A DNA stretch of 64,000 bases from Riptortus pedestris (taxonomy: Eukaryota > Arthropoda > Insecta > Hemiptera > Alydidae). The DNA is taken from positions 223,421,501 to 223,485,500 of the forward strand of contig CM032228.1 in the NCBI GenBank assembly GCA_019009955.1, given 5' to 3'. The position numbers were made by a program, and so were the translations under genes. The notes beneath the pieces are model-generated. The model ran no database searches and was not told where the DNA came from. It saw only the letters and a program-made list of their open reading frames with translations. This document shows, piece by piece, positions 34,154 to 42,659 of the stretch (position 1 is the first letter of the stretch; each line of letters starts with the position of its first letter).

Positions 34154-34740
34154 CAGGTATGGGCAACCTTTGAAATGTAGTGGGCCAAACTTTAGTGTGC
34201 AAATACGTTCGCGGTTAAAAGTAATATATTTTAGAGTAGTGTCATCATTTTTAACGATGGACATGAGACATGAAAATAAACGACAATGTATTTATAATGC
34301 AATCTATTAAAATAACAAAATGAAATGAAAAACGTAGCTACGGCATTATAATTAAATAGTAAAATTTAGAATTATTACAAACAACAAAAGTTAAAAAGTG
34401 ACACCGAAATCAATAAGACACTTGAGCTTGAATTCAGATACCAATCCATCGAAGTTTGGATTAATTCCACTTATACAAAGACGTAAAAAATTTTCAAAAT
34501 TATCGTCAGTTAGCCTTTTAGGATGTTTTGATTTGTTAACTTTCGTCATTGAAAAGAACTGTTTGAATTTATAAGTACTGCCAAACGCACAAATCTCTCC
34601 TCATATTCCTCATTTGGAGTAAGTAGTGTATTATTTTTGTTTAATTGGGTTTTCCAAAATGTTTCGGGGGCCGGATCAAATCTGACAGCGGAACGTTGTG
34701 CAGGGAGGGCTACTATCTCTTCCCCTCACCACGCTTTGTG
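34154..34740 (-). mobile_element. hAT transposon remnant with transposase C-terminus
   Basis: The terminal repeat CAGGTATGGGCAACCTTTG at 34154-34172 is hAT-like. On the minus strand, after NEEYEERFVRLA, the frame must change to read FGSTYKFKQFFSMTKVNKSK, HPKRLTDDNFENFLRLCISG and INPNFDGLV. The FGSTY..(Q/L)FS..K..KSK...RLTD..L...LR pattern is the C-terminal dimerisation region of hAT transposases of the GTF2IRD2-like/Charlie type. GC-rich sequence at 34660-34700 may be the remains of the other end. The N-terminal and catalytic parts are gone. Confidence 0.7.
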
Positions 34741-35238
34741 AATATAAATTAAATTATTTATGCGCTACCACTGTTATTTATTTCCATCATGTATATAAAT
34801 TATTAGAGCATTCGAATTGTTAATAATAATTTAGGAAATTCAATGTTGATAACCCTCAAGGGCGAGCGGAAGTTGTCGCGAAGCTAACAGCGTTAATTGT
34901 GTTAATGTATTTCCTGTGAAATGTTGGCATTATTGGAATTACATTCAACTCACATTTACTATTTAATGCATGCTCGAATGATTTTCCACAGGAAATATAT
35001 ACATTATAGATGATATATAATTATAATAAATTCTATCCATGATTACAACATGAATTATTCACGGTATGTCAAACATTAGAGAGGGATTGATAGGGAACTC
35101 ATTTTCAATTATTCTTTAAAACAAAAATGTCATTTCTATAAATCCTCTGCAGTTACTCTGGACCTAACTAACTGAAAACGGGATGTGTAATTATTACATT
35201 GAAGCCTTGGTATAAAAAACTCCATCATTATTCAGTCA
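34741..35238. other. Intergenic sequence, nothing recognised
   Basis: AT-rich, no family repeat, no coding frame. Confidence 0.4.
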
Positions 35239-35275
35239 ACAATGATTTTCCGGGCATCGCCGGTTACCTTAGCTA

Positions 35276-35276
<1 letters not shown>
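35239..35276 (-). mobile_element. Family A-related head fragment beside (TA)n
   Basis: Minus strand: CTAGCTAAGGTAACCGGCGA followed by TGCCCGGAAAATCATTG, matching the family A head layout (CTAGCT, CCGG..CCGGG-like pair, AATCATT) next to the TA run at 35275-35325. The hairpin sequence differs, so this is a related subfamily. Confidence 0.45.

Positions 35277-35325
<49 letters not shown>
35275..35325. repeat. (TA)n microsatellite
   Basis: Pure TA run beside a family A-type head; accounts for the YIYIYI ORF on the minus strand. Confidence 0.9.
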
Positions 35326-35328
<3 letters not shown>

Positions 35329-35424
35329 AAGGTCAATGTTTTCAGAGATAGTTTAACATGAGGATAATTAAATACGATTCTTTTAAGGAAAATATTCAAA
35401 TTAAATAAGACAAGAAGTTGTCGG

Positions 35425-35613
35425 CTAGATAAGAGGTGGGATTCCGCCGTCCTGATTGGATACTTCCTGTTCAGATTCACCTGCCACAGCTGTCAGGGTA
35501 TCAGTGATATAATCACTGTTTAAAGCCTCCATGTTCGCAAAGGAATAAAAATGAAGCTGGTTATCGGCACACACAACCAACATAATTATCAAAGATGAAA
35601 TGAAGGACGTCAT
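35425..35613 (-). CDS. Candidate secreted peptide or first exon (unrecognised)
   Basis: 62 codons from an ATG at 35613. The N-terminus MTSFISSLIIMLVVCA is a good signal peptide with a plausible cleavage after CA; the remainder is polar and acidic (TLTAVAGESEQEVSNQDGG). Codon use is less AT-driven than the surroundings. GTGGCAG/GTGAATC within the frame fits a splice donor, so the true exon could end near residue 44. Upstream on the minus strand, a TATA-like CATAAATA near 35700 and ACAGTGTCATT near 35660 are spaced like TATA and initiator. No homologue is recognised. It could be a real small secreted protein gene or a chance ORF. Confidence 0.35.
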   Translation of the reverse strand: MTSFISSLIIMLVVCADNQLHFYSFANMEALNSDYITDTLTAVAGESEQEVSNQDGGIPPLI

Positions 35614-36014
35614 AATTTTCTTTTTACAAAACGTGGATTTTTAATTAGGTTCTTAATAATGACACTGTTGTGAAAGTTTAGCTGGAATTAGTATTTATGG
35701 GCATCATTAGTTTCGCCATACAGCCAAAAATATCGATTTCTAAGGGCGTAGTGCTAATCGCAGACAACATGTTCCACTTTTGTAAATTTCGCCTTTTTGT
35801 TAGAGGTTATTGATTCCAAAAAATAAATAAAAATAAAAAATAAAAAAAAGGAATGTTATCTGTCAATTAGTATTGGTGTTACACGTTGTCATTCAATTCG
35901 CTCGTTTCGTTTACTTCAGGCAGAAATCATGTTCAGGACTTGTTCTCCGTCGGCAATAATCGAATGTTGAGGCGCTGAGGGGATGCCTTTGATTTTAAAC
36001 TACACTTTTTTAGA
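35614..36014. other. Intergenic sequence with possible minus-strand promoter
   Basis: Apart from the TATA/initiator-like pair above the 35613 ATG, nothing is recognised; 35820-35850 is A-rich. Confidence 0.3.
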
Positions 36015-36150
36015 AGATCTCCCTTCAGGGAAATCAACTATTGAGGTCGTACTCTTGACGTGATTTTCGAAATATTTGTTTGAATGTCCTTCGTTCCTAC
36101 TCATGAGATAACGAAAATGAGCTCTGTGTCAAAACTGTATATTTATATAT
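36015..36150 (-). mobile_element. Family B 3' fragment beside a LINE end
   Basis: CTCCCTTCAGGGAAATCAAC, TATTGAGGTCGTACTCTTG and GAAAATGAGCTCTGTG are the terminal palindrome and 3' segment, ending at ATATTTATATATC where the TA run would be. A LINE 3' end starts exactly there, so the LINE seems to have inserted in this TA run. Confidence 0.6.
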
Positions 36151-37371
36151 CATCATGATTAAAGGCTACGCATTGCAGTTGAAACCATTGTGTTTTATCA
36201 GAAGCTGCTCTTTTCATATTACTATACTCACTGAAATCCAAAAGATGCTTGATGTGTTCATAACAGGATTTTCTAGGCCTTCCTCTTCCCCTATACCCAA
36301 GAATCTTACCTTCAAATATATTAGTAATGAGGTCGTGGTGCCTTATGATATGCCCAAGAAGTTTCACTCCTCTTTTTTTTCCATGGCCTTGATAAAACTT
36401 TTGCTCTCACTTACCTCATTTAGAACTTCAATGTTGGTTTTTTTTTGGAGTCCAATTTGTTCTAGTGATTCTACGCAAGATCCAAATTTTCCATTGCTTC
36501 CAACCTATTAGATTCCCTTTTGTGACGAGCTTTCGCTCCCGTAAAGCAGTACACTCCATAGGTCAGACTTAGCAAGCATTTTTTTGGTATCCAGGTTTAT
36601 ATGCTTATTTTGAATACTAGTTTAGCAAGTGCTATTCTTCTATCAACTTCAGCTCTACTATCATTGTGTTTAGTGATGATGCTGTTCCCCAGGTAGAAAA
36701 CTTCTTCACTTTTTCAAGCACAATGTTTCCTATTCTAATATTTATATTACCTTGGCTTTCTTTGTTCTATACAACCAAAACTTTGGATCACCAGCATTTA
36801 TTTTGAGCTTAAACTGATCTAGAGCATCCTTTAGTACTTGCAACATTCTATTAATCTCTATTTCGGACTTTTCCACCAGTGCAATATCATCTGTAAATCA
36901 GATGCAATGAAAGGATTTATTGTTAATTTGTATGCCTTTGGTTGCTTCTTTCATTTTCATTATTGTATCTTCAATGGCCATATTGAACAGATAAGAGTGA
37001 AAGAGGGCATCCTTGCCTTACACCTTTCTTTATTCTAGCTTCCCTTTCGCATTCTTTAATAATGATTTGTGTACTCTGATTTTTGTAAGAATTCTAAATT
37101 AATTTTCTGTCTTTCCAATATATTCCTGTTTTATGCATGCAGTCATAACATCAGTTTCCAGTTACCTGGTTCAAACGTTTTTCCTAGATCTACAAATGCA
37201 ACTACCATTTTTTTTTATTCAAGTCTCTCCTATAATTCTTGAGCTAGAATAGCTTTTCTTGTTTCTCTTCCAGATCGGAATCCAAATTTATCTTTGTCAA
37301 CTTCAATTTGATCCCTTAGCCTATTTTTAATTAAACTTAATATTTTTGAGGCATGCAAAAGAAGAGAAATA

Positions 37372-37664
37372 CATTTTTGAGGTGCTGGATGGTGAAGGAA
37401 TTATTAACTCAGGTAAGAAAAAACGCCTCGTTCCTTCACTATTCTTTATTCGAAGTGACAGAGCGCTTTCAGAGCATACGCTCCATCATCAGTGCCCTGC
37501 TCTTCACAATGATGACAGGAACCAAGGGTTCCCTGTGACTGATTCCTTGGTTCCTGTCACATCATTGTGAAGAGCAGGGCACTGATGATGGAGCGTATGC
37601 TCTGAAAGCGCTCTGTCACAACGAATAAAGAATAGTGAAGGAACGAGGCGTTTTTTCTTACCTG
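37372..37664. mobile_element. Foldback element inserted in the LINE RT, 12-bp target duplication
   Basis: 293 bp between two copies of AGAAGAGAAATA (37360-37371 and 37665-37676). Removing the insert and one copy restores NYRTISLLLHASKIL in the LINE RT. Internally, arms 37408-37527 and 37545-37666 are about 97% inverted identical around a 17-nt loop. Both arms contain GCACTGATGATGGAGCGTAT then GCTCTGAAAGCGC, related to the Penelope-associated motif at 20247-20286. It is probably an inverted terminal-repeat derivative of a Penelope-like element; a class II foldback is the alternative. The ORFs at 37346-37570 are antisense shadows of these arms. Confidence 0.8.
37572..37616 (+). ncRNA. Second hammerhead-like motif (inside the foldback)
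   Basis: Plus strand: GGCA, CTGATGA (37582-37588), stem II GGAGC/GCTCT with loop GTAT, GAA, stem III AGCGCT, cleavage-site C, then TGTC pairing with GGCA (one wobble). The same order as at 20247-20286, including the unpaired T before stem II. The other arm carries the motif on the minus strand (37481-37507). Confidence 0.35.
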
Positions 37665-37837
37665 AGAAGAGAAATAGTTCTGTAATTACTGTAGTTCATT
37701 ATGCTACCTTTTTTAGGCATAACGATTGCTCGACTTCTGGTAAACTCAGCTGGGGTATTTCTATTTTCATAACAATTTGTGATTACATCAAACAACTTCT
37801 TCATTTCACTATCCAGGCTCTTAGGCAATTCAGCTCT

Positions 37838-38248
37838 CATCAACCCCAGTTGCCTTTTTATCTTCCAAACTCTGAAGAGTGTGATTTAATTCCTCCATCT
37901 AAATGTAAAGTTATATTCATTTATATTTGTTAATTCCTCTAGTACTTCGCCAACAGTAACACCAGAATCACTGTAAAGTTCTTCTATATATTCTTTACAA
38001 CGGTGACATATATCATTATTTTCAAATAGCGTTTGGTCATGTTTGTTTTTCACTATAATATACCTACATTTTGGCTTGAACTATTGGATTTGATTTACTG
38101 TGTGCTCCTTCAGTCCTTCCCAATTTGGCGTCTTCATCAACTACTTGTGCAATTTCTTTAGCCCATTTTTCCTTTTCATCTCTGCATTTGTCTATGATCC
38201 TATTTTATTTTTCTGACACCACTTGAATTTTCATATTTGTTCCTTTGA

Positions 38249-38323
<75 letters not shown>

Positions 38324-38447
38324 GCCACACTACTGATGTCATCTGAACACATGTATTGTTTATTTCTATATAACATTTCCATAAGTAGTAGAGGGAGTTC
38401 AAAAAATTTTGTATTTTCGAAATCCCCCCGCCTCTTCCAACTTAAAC
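37838..38447. repeat. Left arm of a large inverted duplication
   Basis: About 610 bp, from CATCAACCCCAGTTGCC to CCTCTTCCAACTTAAAC, matching the reverse complement of 38773-39385 at roughly 95% by eye. It contains LINE linker sequence, (TA)n and ~120 bp of other sequence including a family B fragment edge. Confidence 0.85.
38255..38320. repeat. (TA)n in the left arm
   Basis: Long pure TA run separating LINE sequence from CAGGCCACACTACTGATG; mirrored at 38899-38955. Confidence 0.9.
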
Positions 38448-38650
38448 ACCGTATACCTGGAGTCCAGATTTCATCCATTAACGAATGATATTTAGTGTTG
38501 AATGAAAAAAGTTTTGGTATAGATCAAATAGATATTTTCTAGTCAAGAACAGAAAATATTAATTGATGACGTCATCGCACACACTTATTTGCATGTATCT
38601 CAACAATATTTAGTATTTAAGCTTGGAATTAAAAGTTTCCTGATACATTG
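38395..38650 (+). mobile_element. Family B first-monomer fragment inside the inverted duplication
   Basis: TTTTCGAAATCCCCCCG, TATTTAGTGTTGAATG, GGTATAGATCAAATAGATAT and TTGATGACGTCATCGCAC match the first monomer of family B in plus orientation. Its left edge lies inside the left arm, the rest forms the spacer. Confidence 0.5.
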
Positions 38651-38737
38651 GCTTATTGTGCTTGTGATGACTAAAAGTAGAGAGGGTTAGTGAAGGCTCA
38701 AAATGAAAAAAAAAAAAAAAACCACAAATACCTTGGT
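38651..38737 (+). repeat. Direct repeat, copy 1
   Basis: GCTTATTGTGCTTGTGATGA through an A-run to CCACAAATACCTTGGT; nearly identical to 39396-39480 just outside the right arm. It sits in the spacer of the inverted duplication. Confidence 0.85.
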
Positions 38738-38772
38738 GTAATTATTAACCAAGGTATTTGTGTTTTTTTTTT

Positions 38773-38895
38773 GTTTAAGTAGGAAGAGGGGGGGGATTTC
38801 GAAAATACAAAATTTCTTGAACTCCCTCTACTACTTATGGAAATGTTATATAGAAATAAACAATACATGTGTTCAGATGACATCAGTAGTGTGGC

Positions 38896-38957
<62 letters not shown>

Positions 38958-39385
38958 ATAAATCAAAGGAACAAATATGAAAATTCAAGTGGTGTCAGAA
39001 AATTACAAAAGCCTTTAAAATAGGATCATAGACAAATGCAGAGAAGAAAAGGAAAAATGGGCTAAAGATATTGCACAAGTAGTTAATGAAGACGCCAAAT
39101 TGGGATGGACTGAAGGAGCACATAGGTAATCAAATCCAATAGTTCAAGCCAAAATGTAAGTCTATTATAGTAAAAAACAAAAATGACCAAACGCTCTTTG
39201 AAAATAATGATATATGTGACCGTTGTAAAGAATATATAGAATAACTTTACAGTGATTCTGGTGTTACTGTTGGCGAAGTACTAGAGAAATTAACAAATAT
39301 AAATGAATATAAATTCACATTTAGATGGAGGAATTAAATCACACTCTTCAGAGTTTGGAAGATAAAAAGGCAACTGGGGTTGATG
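38773..39385. repeat. Right arm of the large inverted duplication
   Basis: Mirror of 37838-38447, from GTTTAAGTAGGAAGAGG to GGCAACTGGGGTTGATG. It includes (TA)n at 38899-38955 and LINE linker sequence in plus orientation, with an extra TTACAAAAGCCTTT not in the left arm. Together with the 325-bp spacer it would form a long hairpin if transcribed. Confidence 0.85.
38899..38955. repeat. (TA)n in the right arm
   Basis: Mirror of the left-arm TA run. Confidence 0.9.
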
Positions 39386-39395
39386 TGCTTGATGA

Positions 39396-39480
39396 GCTTA
39401 TTGAGCTTGTGATGACTAAAAGTAGAGAGGGTTAGTGAAGGCTCAAAATGAAAAAAAAAAAAACCACAAATACCTTGGTT
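39396..39480 (+). repeat. Direct repeat, copy 2
   Basis: GCTTATTGAGCTTGTGATGA ... CCACAAATACCTTGGTT, matching 38651-38737 with few differences, mostly in A-run length. It lies just beyond the right arm end. Confidence 0.85.
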
Positions 39481-39921
39481 AATAATTTCATAACAACATA
39501 GAAAATTAAATTGCTAGATGACTAGCTGGCTTTGTACAATTTTTGGTCATATATTAACGGTAATATGCTGGATTATGTAAATATTGTAGTCCGCAAATTC
39601 TTATGGAAATAGCAACATAGAAAAAATTATTATTATGTTTTTTGATCACCGAAATCGGTTGGATTTTGGAACTTATAATTTGTTGTAGCAAGATCAAGTT
39701 GGAGGAGGCATGTGCCGCCGAAATTCCAAGATTTGAACGTGTAAAGGCATCTGGGCTGTGCATGCCTCAAGTTCCCTTCTCGGTAGTTGAGTCAAGTTGA
39801 AGAAACGACCCATGAGAAAGCCAGTTTAAGTGTTTGGAAGTTTAGAATTCTAGATAGCTCAAACCTCCATTATATCCTTCACAGAGCCAAATACCGCTTA
39901 CTAGTTGAAAAAAAAATTTCC
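39481..39921. other. Intergenic sequence, nothing recognised
   Basis: The minus-strand ORF at 39554-39763 has no motif. No repeat sharing was seen. Confidence 0.35.
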
Positions 39922-40325
39922 GGACGGAAAATCAGCTATTGAGGTTGTACACATGATGCGATTTTAAAAAAATGTCTTCAAATATCCATCGTCCCTATCC
40001 AGGGGATAGCAAAAATGAAGTCCACTCAAACTCAACCCGAGATTTAAACGTTCCATCTAAAAAATGAAGATGCAAGCTGTAAATGGCTGAAATCGGGCCA
40101 GTGGGCGTGGAGTAAGAGGGGTGGTGTGTTTAATGGGGATTTCAAAAATTGTATTTCGGATAGAAATGTTTCGTAGAGCCAATCTTAATGCAAATGTAAT
40201 TTCCTAAATTTGTTTTCAAATACACATTTCCTCTTTCTTGAATAAAAACCGAGATATTTGAATTTTTTTGTTTCCAGTCTTTAGTAAAACTCATATTCCT
40301 AGTACTATTAACAATGAGGTGTTAT
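39922..40325 (-). mobile_element. Family B fragment, minus strand
   Basis: CGGACGGAAAATCAGCTATT, GAGGTTGTACACATGATGC and GTCCCTATCCAGGGGATAGC are the diverged 3' segment. One reversed monomer follows (GTAAATGGCTGAAATCGGGC to ATAAAAACCGAGATATTTG). No TA run or start. Confidence 0.55.
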
Positions 40326-40407
40326 ATCGTGAAATTAATAATTACTGAATAAAAGAAATGGCGAAATTCCGCCACAAAATATTTATTTTTGGAGTTCTTA
40401 CTTTTTA

Positions 40408-40835
40408 ACAGATTTCTCTTGATGTCGTAGTCTTGACGGGATTTTCGAAAAATTTCTTAAAATTTCCATTGATTAATTCCTTTTCAATAAAATTAATTAA
40501 TAGTTTTCAATACTATTAAAATGCGTAGAAAAACAATTAATGAAATATATCTGAGTATGAAGATATATTTCATTAATTGTTTTTCTTTCCGGTCTAGAAT
40601 ATTTCTACCTATCTATTCGGCTCTGCGAGGTTGGCTGACCTGTTCATTTCAATTCAGACGCTTTCCGTTGTAGAGATTATTAACTTGTGCATTGACTGAA
40701 AGATTTCTCATTACCAGTTGTATTTATTTACTTAATATTTACGTTGGTGTTATCAGTATGTAGATTTATCTATTCTAAACCCTTCGTGGAAAATCTGCTT
40801 AGTTTACGCAGTTTCTGGGTGAAGGACTTTTCGAG
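40408..40835 (-). mobile_element. Family B fragment carrying a perfect hairpin
   Basis: CAGATTTCTCTTGATGTCGT, then GTCTTGACGGGATTTTCG give the 3' end. GGAAAATCTGCTTAGTTTAC and GCAGTTTCTGGGTGAAGGAC (40788-40828) give the start in reverse. Most of the core is replaced by other sequence including the inverted repeat at 40527-40586. Confidence 0.5.
40527..40586. repeat. Perfect 26-bp inverted repeat, 8-nt loop
   Basis: 40527-40552 (AGAAAAACAATTAATG...) is the exact reverse complement of 40561-40586 (...CATTAATTGTTTTTCT). AT-rich but not dinucleotide repeat. The arm length equals that of the unrelated hairpin at 12518-12585. Confidence 0.85.
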
Positions 40836-41700
40836 TAGAAAAAAAGTAGGCTTTTTACAGTGTAATTTTACGATTTCTTTCATCATAAGAAATAATGAAC
40901 ATTTCCTTGCATATTTTGAAGAAATTTATATCACCTACCTTGCTCATAATGGAATTGGCTAAAACGTTTGCGTAATACATTTTTCCCGGACTCAAATATT
41001 TACTGAGTTATTTTTATTTGCTATGCAGAGCTCAGGTAATAGTTTTTTTTAAAAATTAATATGAGAGGGCTAATTATTTTCCTGATGTTAAAATGTAGAC
41101 AGGAAAATAGTAATAATAGAATGAAATGATATACGATTACTTATTGGACCTCTGGGCTTAATGACGATTTCTAAATGTCTCTTCTTCTCATAGATAAAGA
41201 TAATAATAATAATAAAGATAAAGATCACGAAGTATTTAGAAGAAGTGGATCATAACAAAAACTAAACATGGACAAAAGAGACAATTATTCGTTCTCTTAA
41301 AAATGTGGGAAACAACAAGTTGTTTTCTGGAGAAGCTATAACAATGTTCAAATTAATCTCAACCCATAATGATGATGATATATTTTTTATTATATTCAAA
41401 TTTATATAGTTTATTATTATTATATTTATTTATTTATAGTTTATTATTATTAATTATATAGGCCCATGAAGATCAACTGAACTATTGAAGTATTTCTTCA
41501 TTTTAATAAGTTAACTTTATATCGAGGTCAGTCCGTCAGATTTAGCAGCTAGTTTATACATGTTTTATGACCTTGAAAGCTACGAATTACTGCTCTTTTC
41601 GGTTTAGATATTTGCTTGCAATGTGTGCATCATAAATACTTGGTAGAGAGTGCATGCCATTATGAAACCGGTGACTTGAAAGTCAAAGAAATAATTTTCA
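40836..41700. other. Intergenic sequence, nothing recognised
   Basis: AT-rich, with short ATA/TTA microsatellite-like patches at 41200-41220 and 41390-41455. No coding frame. Confidence 0.4.
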
Positions 41701-41941
41701 GTTTCAACGAATGCTCCTGATGGGTACTTTAAATTACACTATGATTGCCCCAACATTCAGCAATAAAGAGAGATTTAAGTTATACCGCTGTGGAATCCGG
41801 GCCGTGCCTTCGCTCACAGTTTCGATATTTTTTTTTCATCTCCGGAATGTCTTTATAGCGGGGAGGGAGGTACTGCTTCATTCGAAAAGTAAGAGGGAGG
41901 CATGTGTGAGGTAACGGCACTCGAAAATCATAATTGGCTGG

Positions 41942-42014
41942 AAGATGGTTTGCCGAAAGGCGCAGGCCTCCCTGGAACTCCAGGCATCCAGGGGAAGAAG
42001 ACCGTCCTCTCCAG
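41942..42014 (+). other. Possible collagen-like exon (weak)
   Basis: The plus-strand frame reads DGLPKGAGLPGTPGIQGKK, i.e. G-x-y triplets with P in third positions and one interruption, then TVLS and CTCTCCAG/GTACCG, a plausible donor. The surroundings (41880-42120) are GC-richer than average. The acceptor side lacks a clear pyrimidine tract and no second exon was found. Long ORFs on the minus strand here (41780-42130 and others) look like shadows of composition. Confidence 0.2.
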
Positions 42015-42493
42015 GTACCGCTCTCTGCAAGCCATCCCCATTTCTCCACGTCCAGTCTTGACGTAAGGGGATCCGCTGTCCCAATCACCACCAGGCAGAT
42101 ATGCCGGGTTTCGAAGTACAGGTTGCTCAACGGGCTTAGCTCTCATTGCTGTTTTCAAGTAGCTTATGACCAGTTCATATTCTATAATGAATAATAATAA
42201 AGAACTCTCTTGGACAGGTGTCCTTGTTAGCATGTTACTTATTGTATTGGAAGAAAGGCAAAAGGATCTCTCTTAATTTGTAGGTACGATCTGCTATTGG
42301 TCAGAAATAGGTTGTAATGTGTTGTCATATCTGTCGGTGAATACTGTCGTCACTGGCTGATGGTCGGGTACACTTGGCAAGCGCCACGGACGCACAGTGG
42401 GTCGGATGGCCGATCTAGGTGAAAAAAAACTGCTATCTTGTTATTTTTTAATGTTTTATGGTTTTATTATTATTATACAATTATTTAGTCGTA

Positions 42494-42570
42494 AATAATA
42501 ACCACAATATATAAAGAAAATAATAACCACAATATATAAAGAAAATAATAACCACAATATATAAAGAAAA
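42494..42570. repeat. Short tandem repeat, ~25 bp x 3, in the Transib 3' region
   Basis: AAATAATAACCACAATATAT plus AAAGA is repeated three times almost exactly, between the terminal repeat and the transposase stop. Confidence 0.85.
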
Positions 42571-42659
42571 ATCCAAAACATAGGTAACAATTGAAATCAC
42601 AAAAGAAGAACAGTTAATGGGAGATATTATCAGTTAATCATCACTATCACTATCGCTAT

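Larger units (their letters stand above)
36143..38240 (-). mobile_element. LINE reverse transcriptase remnant, split by a foldback insertion
   Basis: On the minus strand, from high to low coordinate, frames read: a pre-RT linker (DEKEKWAKEIAQVVDEDAKL, then EYIEELYSDSGVTVGEVL), ELPKSLDSEMKKLFDVITNC, IVMPKKG...NYSNYRTISLL, [insert], LHASKILSLIKNRLRDQIEV, DKFGFRSGRETRKAILA, GVRQGCPLS, FTDDIALVEKS (catalytic box, about 36865-36895), and the C-terminal EGKILGYRGRGRPRKSCYEH. These are RT motifs 0-5 and the thumb of an APE-type insect LINE; the exact clade is not resolved (CR1/L2/RTE-like tails are similar). Several frameshifts and stops make it a pseudogene. The 5' end meets (TA)n near 38240; the endonuclease is absent. 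Confidence 0.75.

Noticed and set aside
36155..36511. 118-aa plus-strand ORF
   Set aside because: Antisense shadow of the LINE C-terminal region, which has recognisable motifs on the minus strand.
37346..37570. Two plus-strand ORFs over the foldback
   Set aside because: They cover the inverted arms and target duplication of an insertion element; no independent coding evidence.
41780..42233. Four overlapping ORFs on both strands in the GC-richer patch
   Set aside because: Low stop density follows from base composition; none shows a domain. Only a short plus-strand G-x-y stretch was kept as a weak finding.
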